Below are positions 32,537 to 43,555 of a stretch of 64,000 nucleotides of DNA, piece after piece; the stretch's first letter is position 1; each line of letters begins with the position of its first letter. The DNA is from Chlorella sorokiniana. Taxonomy: Eukaryota; Chlorophyta; Trebouxiophyceae; Chlorellales; Chlorellaceae. The DNA lies in the NCBI GenBank assembly GCA_025917655.1, contig CP084608.1, positions 2,232,001-2,296,000 of the forward strand, read 5' to 3'. A program made the translations under genes and the position numbers. The notes beneath the pieces are model-generated. The model searched no databases, had not been told where the DNA came from, and saw only the letters and a program-made list of their open reading frames with translations.

Positions 32537-34146
32537 TGCGGCGCAGGGGCGGCTTCACGCTGGCCACGCTGTGCCCCCGCCCGGCCGCGCGCAGCGTGCC
32601 CCTCTTGCCGGCGGCCCGCCGCTGCTGCAGCATGCCCCTGCCCCCATGCTGTCAGCTCGGGTGCTGCGTTGTACTGCCGCCAGGGGCCGGCCAGGCCCCT
32701 CGCACCGCTGCGCCTGGCGGCAGCCCTGCTCCTCCTCTCCCCCCTTGTGACGTGCGCTGCCCCGGGCTTGCTGCGCCTCCTTGTATGCCCCCTCCTCGCT
32801 TGCGCGCAGCGGCGCTGTCGGCTGGCCCCTCCTGGGGCCCACGCCAGCTTGCTGGCCATCGTGGCGCCTCCTGCTCACTCCTCCCCCTGCCACACCCAGG
32901 TGCCTGCTGCCCCCGCCACCTCCTTTTGCTCCCTCGCCCGCTCGCCCTCCTCTGTGTGCCTGCCGGCTGCTCCCTCCCCCCCGCCCCGTATTGCAATGCG
33001 CCCGCGCTGGTGCAGTTTTCCAAGTGCCTGCAGCCGCTGGGCGGCGGCGGCGGCCCGCCCCGCTGGCCGCTGGCTGCGGCCGCCTCGCCTGTATGTGCCG
33101 CGCTGCCGTGTGTGCCTGCGCCCGACTTGTTTTTGTGACTGGCAGGCCAGCCCTGTTTGGCATTTGTAACACTCTTTACATCAGCAGGGCCAGCTCACAC
33201 GGTGCAGCAAGCAGGGCAAGCAAGGAGAGGAAGGCGCCAGTTTGATGGATGCACACCCAGCGCAGCATCCTCAGCAGGCTGATTGCGGGCAGCCGGCTCA
33301 GGCAGGCCCTGGGCTTGCCTCTTCGCTGGCCTGCGCTGGACTTGCGCTGGAGACTCAAGGACGCTGCCCTGAGCCAGCTGACGCATTGAGCACCCGACCT
33401 CAGTCAGAGGGCACCCGGCCTACGGTGGCGCCTATGGAGGACGGGTTGGGCTACTACGCCACCCCTCCTCAGGGCCCACCAGGATCGTGCACCCGCATGC
33501 GCCGTTCTGTTCATCTTTGCGCAGCGGGAGTGGCCTGCTTTAGCCCAGCGTGTGGGGCCGCTGGAGACGCAGCTCCTGTCCCTTGCGCAGCTGATAAAGC
33601 TTGATTCCCCTGTGAATCGTGCCGTTGCAAGTGATGGTCTGCGAGTAGCTGGAGGGTCACCTGCCACGGCTGGAACGGCCCGCCCGTGTGGGGGGCAGAG
33701 CGGCGGTAAGACGCCCCTTCCGGCGGGCGGCCCGGTCCTGGCTTTTGTGGGCTGCTTGGCGCTCGGCTGCATTCCGAGGGCCCATCAAAACTGAGAGCAG
33801 CATGACCAAGGGCTCCAGCGGCTGAGGTTCCCGCAGCAGGAGCGTGTGGCTGCGAATCATTGTGGCAAATTGCGTACGGCTTGACCTATTTGATGCAAAA
33901 AAGGGCATGGGTGGCCTGAGGGGCGCTTGTCCTTCATGCAGAAAAAATCTGCGGCAAGTGCCTCTCACGCACGCAGTCATTGCCCACCAACAGGTTGGCC
34001 CCTTGTCTGCCCTTCTCGGTCAAATCATATATTCTCGACCATCCTAGCCATCAACAAGCCCCGTTTGCCTGGTGGGCCCAGCTAGAGGCAAGGAACACCC
34101 AGCTCTCTTTCGCGCGGGCCATGGATAGGGCGTCCGCCTCTTTTCG
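32537..34146. other. B56 3' region and upstream flank of the next gene
   Basis: About 630 bases of pyrimidine-rich sequence run from the B56 stop to the putative poly(A) signal at 33165. A further ~1 kb leads to the start at 34147. Open frames here (for example 33242-33604) lack any recognisable domain or intron structure. The stretch just before 34147 should contain the promoter of the RRM/U-box gene. Confidence 0.45.
33165..33169 (+). terminator. putative TGTAA poly(A) signal of B56
   Basis: TGTAA about 630 bases after the B56 stop, just where C-rich sequence gives way to mixed sequence. This would make the 3' untranslated region long. Confidence 0.5.
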
Positions 34147-37100
34147 ATGAGCGACATCACCACCGTGCATACCAGCGCCGCAGACGACGATGCGCTGCAC
34201 CACAACCTCGCCGCGCCTGCGAGCGGGGATGCGGCCAAGTCGGCGACTTTGCAGCCCCGGGCGACTGCCAACCTGTCTTTGAGGGCCGTAGAGGCGCTGA
34301 CGAGCGCCTTAGCGGGCTCCGCTCAGGTGCATATCTTCTTCGCTTTTCCCTGTCCTTTCTGCTGTCACGACAGGAGCGCCCCGCGGACCTCCCTTACCTG
34401 CCGAGAGGCCCTAAGATTGCATTTGGGCCAAGGCGCCGAGCGCGCAGCGGGTCAGCCCCCTGTGGTGCAGCCAAAAGGCGGCGACACCCACGGAGCTGGT
34501 TGCACGCCGCCCCCGCGCCAGGTGGCCACCAAGGCATGTCTCGCGCTGGGCAGCGGGCTGCAGTTGTGCGGGCGATGTGGAGGTCCAGGCAGCGAGGTGA
34601 GGGCTTGGGGACTTGGGATGGGCCTTGCTGGGGCCAGCTGTGCCGCTGCAAAGGACCGTTGGAGGCTGCGTTCGGCGGCGGCTTGCGCGGTAGCTGCCAG
34701 CTTCCACTCCCCATTGGCCCTACGGCTGCAACCCGGCCCCATCGCTTCTGCCCTCGCCCTCATCGTTCTTGCTGCTGGCTTGCCTTGCTCGCAGGAGCTG
34801 CTGCGGTTGGGCGGCGGCGCGCTGGCGCGGCAGCTGGCGGCCGCGCTGCGCGAGCACCCCGCTGAGCTGGCGCTGCAGGCGGCAGGAATGCACCTGCTGC
34901 TTCCCTTGTCTGGCTGCGTTGCCTGCCGCGCGCCTCTCAGCAGAGAACAGCAGGATGCGGTAGGGGCCGCGGGAGCGGTGCCTGCAGCCGCCGCCGCGCT
35001 TGCCACGCTGGCGGCGGCGGCGGCGGCCGCCGCCGAGTCAGACGAGGCGCGGCAGCTGGCGTCGGCGGCCCTGGCCGCCGGCCTGGCAGCCCTGCAGCAC
35101 CTCTGTGCCGACCATGCCGCCAACCTGGAGCAGCTGGCAGGGGCGGGGGCGTTCCGACGGTGCGCTCCGCCCTGGCTGCCGCCACCGACGCCCACCCCGC
35201 CCAAGAGCCCGCCCTGCTGCTGCTGGCTCAGCTGGCCTGCCGCCAGGCCGCCTCCCCGAGGAGCGGCAGGCGGCTGCCCTGGCGGTGTGGCAGGCGGCGC
35301 AGGCGCAGGCGGAGCGGGGCGGCTGCAGGCTGCGCGGGCGGCGGCGTGGGCCATGGCGCGCGTGCTGCGCGCGCTGGGCGGCGCCTCCTCCGCCACCGCC
35401 GACCCCGCCTCCGCCCAGCTGGCAGCTGAGCTGCAGCTGCGCGGCGTCGCCGTTGTGCTCGCTTTCCTCCAAGGTTGCAACGACAAGGTGGGGGCTGGGA
35501 GTGTAAGGGCCTGGGGGTGAGCCTCTTGTTCGTGGGTGAGGTCCGATTCGCCCCACATCCCCCGCCGCCGCCCGCGCTCGTACCTGGGGCAAGCCAGCCA
35601 CCGCAGCTGTGTACTGAGCCGTGCGCCACTCCAAGGCTGACCGCTCTCCGCTCCCCTCCCCGTCTGCTGTGAAACCCTTGCTGATGGCAGGATGACCCGC
35701 TGGTCAAGCACTGCCTCGATTTCCTGGCTGGCTGCGCCGCGGCGCCGCCGCTGCCGCCGGCAGCCCCCGCCCTGCTCAGCCTTGAGGCAGCCACAGCGGT
35801 GCTGCTGGCGGCGGGACGGTCGGGCGAGCCGCGCATGCAGGCGGCCGCGCTGCGCACGATGTGCCTGCTGTGCCGCGCGGGCGGCTGCGGCCTGCCGTGG
35901 CAGCTGCTCGCCGGCGGAGGCGCCGCTGCGGGGCAGGCAGCCACCGATCTGCAAGCGCAGCTGCTGAGCGGCGGCGGCTCCATCGCGGCCGCCGTGTTTG
36001 CGGTGTTGGGGGGGGGGGGTGCGGGGCGCGGTACGGCTCGGGACAGCCTGGCGGTACAGCTGTACGGCCTGGCCAGCGTCGGCGCCCTGCTGGACGCGGC
36101 TGCTGCGCGCAGCCCCGCCGCCGCCGCCCTGCTCGCCGCCCAGCTGGCGCAGGAGCACCTGCAGACGGCACAGGAGGCGGTGGCCGCTGCTTGCGGCGCG
36201 CTGGGCCGCTCGCCGGAGCTGCTTGCTGAGCTGGACGGCCGGGCGGCGGCTGCCGGCGCCGACGCTAGTGCTGTGCCGCTCGATCCCTCGCCGTGAGCCC
36301 CGCTGCTGCCTTCCACCTCTTCCTCTGCTTATCCACCTGGCTCTGCGAGCGGAGAGCGGGGCCTGCAAGTTGTGTGCCTGGTGGCCGGCTGCCCCTGCGG
36401 CTGACGGCCAGGGATTGGAAACCCGGGGGTGGGGAACGCGCACCGACAATACGTCGCCTGCCCTCGCTGCCTTACGCGCCCCCCTTCCCGCTCGCTGCCT
36501 CCGCAGGGCCAGCTGCCACCTGGCGGAGTGGGAGGAGGCGGCGACGTGGCAGGCAGCCGCGGACGCTGTGCGCGGCGTGTGCGCTCTGCTGCGCTGCACC
36601 AGCGACGGCCTGGACGCTGCCGACCGCGAGGGATACACGCTGCTGCATAGGTGCGCATGCGCTTTGCGTGGCCTGCAGCCCAGCGCAGCGCAGTGCAGCG
36701 CAGCCGCCAGCCACAGCTTGCCGTGTCCTGCCACGCCTCCGTTCGTTGCACATGGTTGTTCTCTTACTTGAACACGAGCGCCTGTCGGTTGATCGGCACT
36801 GACATGTGTCTGGCGGGCCAGGCAACTTTCAGCCATATTTTGTTTCTCAACCTGCGCTGACCAGCCCTTTGTCTCCCCCTGAACACACACCCTCCACCGC
36901 CACTCCACCGCAGGCTCGCCATGTCTGGCCAGGCCCGCTGCCTGGAGCTGCTTCTCTCCCTGGGCGGCCCCTCACCGGACCTCCTGCGCCGCACTCGCGA
37001 CGGCGCCACCGCGCTGCAGTTGGCCCGCCAGGCCCACGCGCCCGGCTGCGTGGCGCTGCTGGAAGGGGCCACCCAGGCGGCGGCGGAGGCGCGGCAGGCC

Positions 37101-40100
37101 GCGCTGCTGGCCGAGCTGGAGGGCACGGAGGAGGACGCGTGCTGTGCCGGCGGCGCCAGGAAGGCGGGCAAGAAGAAGAAGGCGGTCACCCCCTCCGCCT
37201 CCTTTGCCGCCGAGCAGCCGGAGGAGAAGGCGCAGAGGGTATCCGGCGGTACCGCCAGCGGCGACGAAGACATGGCCGACGCCGACGAGGAGGGAGCAGA
37301 ACAAGAGGACAGGGAAGGCGGGCGGAGCGCTGTTGAGGAGGAGTGGCGGCGTGAGCTGGCGTCGCGGCTGGCGGCCGCCGCCGCCCACGAGGCGGAGTAT
37401 GAGGCTGCGCTGGAGGCGCGGCGCCGCGAGCTGGCGGCGCTGGCGGTGGCGGCGCTGCCCCGCTCGGGCGACGGCGACGACAGCGGCGGCGGTGGCGTGC
37501 CGCAGCAGGAGGGATCCCAGCTGAGCGACGGCCGGGAGCAGCCCGGCACTCCAGATCAGCAAGAGGACCAGCCCACCACCCCCTCCGGCCAAGCCGCCGA
37601 GGCCACCGGCGGCCTCAGCGGCAGCGACGGCGCCGGCGGCGGCCGCGGCGCCAGCAGCGGCGGCAGCTCCAGCCCCGAGCCCGCTGGCCCCGCTGCAGCG
37701 GACAGCGCGGCGCCGCCGCCCATGCCGCCGATGGGGGGCTGGACCACCGCAGCAGCCTGCTCTCTGCGGGCCTGCACGGCTTGATGGGGCTGGCGGGTGG
37801 CCCCTCCGCTGCCGCGCCTCCGCTGGCGCCGCAGCCGCAGCCTGAGGCACAAGCCGCGCTGCCCCCTCGCCCTTTGGTCCCGCCCTGGATTCCGCTCGCC
37901 CCCTCTAGCTCCCCACTCTCCCAGCAGCAGCATCCTCTGCGCCGCTCAGAACGGCGGCAGCGCCAGCCTCTTCAGCTCGCCCGCCGCCGCCCGGCGGCTT
38001 GCTGGGCGCGAGCGGCGGCGCCTCCGCGGGCTCTCCGGGCGCCGGCCTGCCGATGCGCAGCTTGGGGTCTGCCGCCGGCAGCCCTCGGCCTTCTCCATCC
38101 CCTTTGCCAGCCCGCCACGCTCCTCGCTGGCTGGCGCCAGCCCGCTGGCAGCGCGACCCCCGGCCTGCCGCCGCTGCCCAGCCGCGGCTCCGGCCTGGCC
38201 GCCTCGCCCAGCGGCGCGCTGGCCGCCGCAGCCGCAGCCGCTGCCGCGGCGGCCGACACCGACCGCTCGCTGTCTCTGAGGCTGCAGGACGCCCTGTTCG
38301 TCGGCTCGCCCTCCCTGTCCTCTTCCGCCTCGGCGGCGCAGGCGGCGGCCTCGCCGGCCCACCGCCACGCGCTCTTCGCCTCGCTGGCACCTCAACGGCA
38401 GGATGGAGAGGGAGCGGATGCCGAGTCGGGCCACCTGCTGAGCAGCAGCCTGAGCTGCCTGGACGACGGCCCTGCCATGGGCCGCACCAGCTCAGACAGC
38501 ACAAGCACCGGCGGCAGCAGCGGCAGCCCCTCCACCGCCGCCTGCGCCGCCGCGCGCAAGCAGGCGGCCGCCGCCTCCGCCGCTGACGCCCTCATGCAGG
38601 GGCTGTGGCGCCCACGGGCGCCGCCGACGCCGCGCTCAGCAGCGGCGGCAGCGACGGCGGCAGCGGCGGCACGCTGCGCGGCGCCGACGCCAGCGGCGAC
38701 GAGGTGGGCGCTGGCGGCGGCTTGCCGGCGCTGCTGACTGGCAACCTTGTTTTTTGGCTGTTGGCATCTGGTCCTTCCTGGCATGCTGCTTGCCTCGGGC
38801 TCTGCCCAGCACTGTTCTTCTGCTGGCTGGAGCCACACTGAACTGCTCTGAGTTGCTCTCAAATACTCACACCTCTCAACCCCCACCCCCACCCCCACCC
38901 CCACCCCCCACCCCCCTTGCAGTCCTCTGAGCCCACCCGTCACCTGTGGATTGGCAACCTGGGCACCCGCACCCCCGCCCCCTGCTCAAGAGCCTGTTCG
39001 AGCGGTGCGCGCCCCGGCTACGCCTGGCTGCATCCCTCGCCGGCGTGCGGGTCCCGCCTGTCCCACCCCCCGCTCCGCCTGCCTCCTGCCTTCCCCTGCT
39101 GGGCGCTCACCCCTGCTCCCGTGCAACCCTGCCCCCTCTTGCTTCATCCTTCTAATTGCCATTACTCTTCACAACCCCCCGCAGCTTTGGCACTGTCGAC
39201 GACGTGGTCACCTTCCCGGGCCGCATGTATGCGTTTGTGAACTTCAGGGGCGTGGAGGAGGCGGTGATGGCGACAGAGGCGCTGCAGGACCAGCAAGTGG
39301 CGGAGCTGACGGGTGGGTGTAACGATGTTTTCGTGGTTTGGCTTGGAAGTGTGTAGGGTTGCCAGTGCAGTTCAGGCGCTGGCCCTGCTGTCTGAAGGGG
39401 CCCCCCCCGCCCCCGGCCTAGCACCCCAGCGCCACCCTAGTGTCCTTCCCCCTTCTTTGTTTCCATGCTGCACCAACTAACCCCCAACCCTCCCCCCACC
39501 CCCACCCCCAACTCTCCCCCTCAGGCGAGCGCCGCCTGCTGATCAAGTACCGACCCGTGAAGAAGGCGGCGGTGCACCTGCGGGCGCTGGGGCTGGTGGA
39601 CGAGGACGGCCTGCCCACGGAGGAGAGGTGTGTTTGGGGGCCGGGGTGTTTGACTGCTGTGGTGGTGTTGGTGGTCTGTGTGCGTGTGTATGTGTGTGTG
39701 CGGGGGGGGGGGGATGTGTGTGTGTTTGGAAGGATTGGGGTGTGTTTGCGGCTCGTCCTGCTTCCCTCCCTCCTTCTTTCCCTGCCTTCCCACCTGCTGG
39801 ACTACACTCCGCCCCACAAACCATCCACCCACCCCCTTCTGTTATGCACTTCTCACCGACACACACATGCTCACGCTCCTTTCCTCCCGCCCCCAATCCC
39901 AATCAAGCAGGCTGGACCTCGACCGTGACGGCAACTCCACCGAGCCCTCCCCCGCATCTGGCTGGGCAACACGCCCCCACCGCCACCTCCAAGTCGCTGC
40001 ACGCGGTGCTGGGCCGCTCGGCCCCCTGACCGACGCCGCCGTCTTCCCCGCCCGCATCGGCCCCCTGGGCTACGCCTTTGTCAAGTTTGAGCGGCTGGAG

Positions 40101-43100
40101 GACGCGGTGCGGGCGTTTGAGGCGCTGAACAACACGGTGCGCTGTGTGTGTGCGGTGGGGATTGGGGCTGTGCTGCTGGAGAGGGAGACAGCTGGGCGGC
40201 GACCTGTGGCTGCTGCCGGGCGGGTGGTGGTCTTACCGGCCAATCTGCAGTGGTAAATCACTTTGTGAGGACAGCCGCCCCATGCCACCTGCGCTGCCGC
40301 CACTTCACACGTTGCGCGCTGCTGCCCCCTCCCGGATCCCCCAGGTGGTGGCCCCCTGTCTGGCTCCAAGCAACTCAAGATGAGGTACAAGCCCGCCAAC
40401 GACGGCCCCACGGGGCGGGGCGAGGACGCCGCCGACCCCGGCAAGAGTAAGCCCCTGCACTCATCCCGCGATGCCAGCGCTGGATGTTTGTCTTGCCGAA
40501 AGCAAGCATACTGCGTGGTTGCGTGAGAGCTTGGCTGGCTTGGATCTGTAGGGTCCCCTGCGCGGTGCCCGCAGCGCCTCTCCGCTGCCCTGCCACACCC
40601 CCGCACACCCACCCGCCTCTTGCCCTCCCCCTCCCCTCCCCTTTCTCGTGCGCAGCGGTGATGGTGCCCTCCCGCCACCTCTGGCTGGGCAACATCACGC
40701 AGAAGCCCAGCGACGAGCAGGTTTACGAGGTGTTCTCCGCCTTTGGCAAGGTCGACTCGGGTGAGGGGCCCAGGCTGCAGGGAAGGGGGGGAGCCGCACC
40801 CTGCAACCTATGGAGCACACCAGGCAGCCCCCGAGGGCAGCCGCCGTGCTGCGCTCGTCTCTGCTCTGCGGCGGCGACGGCACCCCTCCTCACTTCCCTG
40901 CCTCCTCACCGCCCCGCCTCCTCACCGCCCCGCTGCCTCACCGCCCCACTTCCTCACCGCCCCGCTGCCTCACCGCCCCACTTCCTCACCGCCGCGCTTC
41001 CTCACCGCCCCGCCCCCTGCCCGCCGCTCCCGCCTCCCACCGATCAGTGCGCGTGTTCCCGGTCAAGGCCTACGCTTTCGTCAACTACGCCGACATCGGG
41101 TCGGCCATCAAGGCGATGCAGGCGGTGGACGGGCTGGCCATCCCGCAGCTCACAGGCGCGCCGCCGACGTCTCCGCTGTTGCAGCCACGTGTTCCTGCTT
41201 GCTTGCGGCGGTGGCGGCTGGCAGCAGCTTCCCTGCAGGCTCAGATGCAGCGCGGCTTTGCTGCTGCTCTACACCCTGATTTCTCAAGCGCCGCTGCCTG
41301 CCGTACCGTGCCGTACCTGCAGGTGTGAAGCCGCTGGTCATGCGGTACCAGCAGGAAAGCGGCGGATCCTCAGCCTCCACCCCCAAGCCCCCGGCTCAGC
41401 CGGCTCGGCCGCCGCCGGCCTGCTGCCGCGCGCGGCCTCCGACGCCGCCCTCTCGGCCGCTCTGGGCCTGGGCTCGCTGCCCCCGGCTCGGGCCTGGCAT
41501 CCCTGCTGGGCACCGGCGGCGTGCCGTCGGTGGCTGGCTCCGCTGTGGGCGGCGGCGGCGGCGACGGCTCGGGCTCCGACGACGGCGCCATCCCCGTGCC
41601 CAACCTCAGCAACAAGTGAGCTGGCTGCTCGCTTTTTTCTTGTTTGACCTCCTGTCTGCTTGCATTCTGACACACACCAGGCCAGCCCGCCACTGCTGCC
41701 ATCTCTGGATGCGCCCTGCCGCCGCCGCCCCCCTCCCCCCTCTTTACTCCCAAGCCGGCGGGCACCGCGCCCTCCGCCAGCTGGCACCGGCCCCCAGGGT
41801 GCTTCCCTCCTGCCGTGCACTGGCTGATGCCGTGCGTACTGCCCCGTACCGCAGGCTCAACCCCAACAACATCCACTACGACGCTGAGCTGGCGGAGCGC
41901 TACAAGCACATGAACAGGAGGGAGAAGGACCTGATGTGGGCGGCCGACTCGCTGCTGCACCCCGCAGACCCGGCCAAGGTGCGGCAGGGGGCGGCGTGTG
42001 TGTGTGGGTGTGTGTGGGTGTGTGGTGTTTATGTCGATGTGGAGAAGGTCAGGGAAAGGCGAGGAAGCCAGGGAGGGGCAGCCCAGAGGCGTCGATCCTG
42101 CTGCGCGACAGCCAAGGGTGGCAGAAGCCAGCCTCGCCAGCCCAGCGCTGCGGCGCGCTTCCCAACCGCCGGCTCGCCCTCCTTCTGCCTGCCTGCTGTG
42201 CAGGGCCTGCTGCGCACCCAAAGCCTGGGCCTGCTCAACGGCGGCAGCGGCTCCGCCTCCGCCGCCAGCCTGGCGGCGGCGGCCAACGCGCAGGCACAGG
42301 CCGCTGTGGCCGTGCTGCTGCAGCACCAGCAGCAGCAGGCGGGCGACGGCGGCGGCGGCCCGCAGTTTGGCGCGCAGCTGCTGGCGCTGCAGCGGCTGTC
42401 GTCGGGGCAGGCGCCGCCAGCGCAGCAGTCCATGCTGGAGACCAACGCGTCCCCCACCCAGCTGGCCGCTGTGCTGAACAACCTGACGGCGATGCGCCGC
42501 ACCGGCTCCCTCCCCGCGGGCCCCTCCGGCGCCGCTGCAGGGCTGCCGCTGGGCCAGCAGCACTTGGCCTCCGCCGCCAGCCTGCCGCTGGGGCCCGCGG
42601 GCTCGATGCCCCTGCCGCCGCTGTCCCCGCGCACTCAGCGCCGCCGCTGCCGGCAGGCACGCCGCCGCTGGCCAGCGTGGGGCTCGGCCTGCCGCCGCCC
42701 CAGCAGCAGCACGAGTACCTGCAGCTGCTGCTGCAGCAGCAGGCGCAGCAGCAGGCGGCCGGCGGCGCACCGCACCATCTGGACAGCTTTGGCAGCGGCG
42801 CGGCACGCCCTCGGCGGCCGCCGCTGCAGCCGCCGCTGCAGCCGCCGCGGCCAGTCCCTCCCATCAGATCAGCCGCCTGAGCAGCATGCTGGCCGGCCAA
42901 AGCCTGGGCTCCTCTGCAGGCGGCAGCGCACGCGCCAGCACGCCGCTGCTGTCGCCGCCGCTGTCGGCGGGCACGCCGCTGTCGCCCGACGCCCACCACA
43001 GCGGCACCCTGCCGCTGCTGCAATCCCCGGGGCTGGCCCCGGGCTGGGGCACCAGCAGGCAGGCCTGGCCGCTGCGCTGGGCCAGGCGGCGGCGCCGCCC

Positions 43101-43555
43101 AGCCCTGTGCCGGGGCCCGTCCCTCCGGTGCTGCCGCCGCACCTGTTCTGCCCGCTGAGCCACCAAGTGATGGCGGATCCGGTGGTTGCCGCCGACGGAG
43201 TCACCTACGAGCGAGCCGCCATCTCGGAGTGGCTCGCCTTCAAGTGAGGCCCTTTGCCCGCGCCGCCACACAGCACTGCTCCTGCGTACCTCCCCGGCAG
43301 CGCTCGCCTCAGCGTGCATAGCAGGGATGCGTGCATAGCTGGGGCCCTGTGTGCCGCCCCTCTGAGCTGCATCTGACGCCGGTGCTTCCACCGCTTCTTG
43401 CACCCTCCAGCTGCTGAGTGTCTGCCGCCCCTCCCCCGTCCACTCCGTGCAGCAACGTGTCGCCCACCACTCATGCCCCGCTGCCACACAAGATGCTGAC
43501 CCCCAATGCGGTGGTGCGCGCCGGCCTGCTGGAGGTGCTGCGCCAGCACTGCTGA
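34147..43555 (+). CDS. large ARM/ankyrin-RRM3-U-box protein
   Basis: No family with this architecture is known to me. Seventeen exons are inferred from 34147 (MSDITTVHTSAADDDALHH) to TGA 43553-43555. Order: alpha-helical armadillo/HEAT-like region (34522-36292; for example NLEQLAGAGA and LRTMCLLCRAGG); ankyrin pair DREGYTLLHR/LAMSGQARCLELLLSLGG and DGATALQLARQAHAPGCVAL (36507-37080); disordered acidic then S/A-rich region in a 1.8-kb exon (36914-38703); RRM1 (38923-39627; RHLWIGNLGTR, MYAFVNFRG); RRM2 (39911-40446; RIWLGN, GYAFVKFERLEDAVRAFEAL); RRM3 (40656-41330; RHLWLGNITQKPSDEQVYEV, AYAFVNYADI); L/Q-rich linker; U-box (43140-43555; CPLSHQVMADPVVAADGVTY, ERAAISEWLAF, LPHKMLTPNAVVRAGLLEVL). 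The RRMs resemble FPA/Spen-type RRMs. Several one-base breaks occur (for example near 37738, 39950, 39985). A two-gene reading split near 37780 is possible but would need a promoter inside an exon. Confidence 0.7.
40901..41013. repeat. C-rich intronic minisatellite, ~15-bp unit
   Basis: About seven degenerate copies of CCTCACCGCCCCGCT-like units in the intron that splits RRM3. It is pyrimidine-rich on the coding strand. Confidence 0.85.

Noticed and set aside
33242-33604. 120-codon open frame downstream of B56
   Set aside because: No recognisable motif, composition like flanking non-coding DNA, and no intron/exon support.
34452-36908. 818-codon open frame on the minus strand
   Set aside because: Antisense of the ARM/ankyrin exons. 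Long open frames on the complementary strand are expected at this G+C. It shows no motif and crosses clear plus-strand introns.
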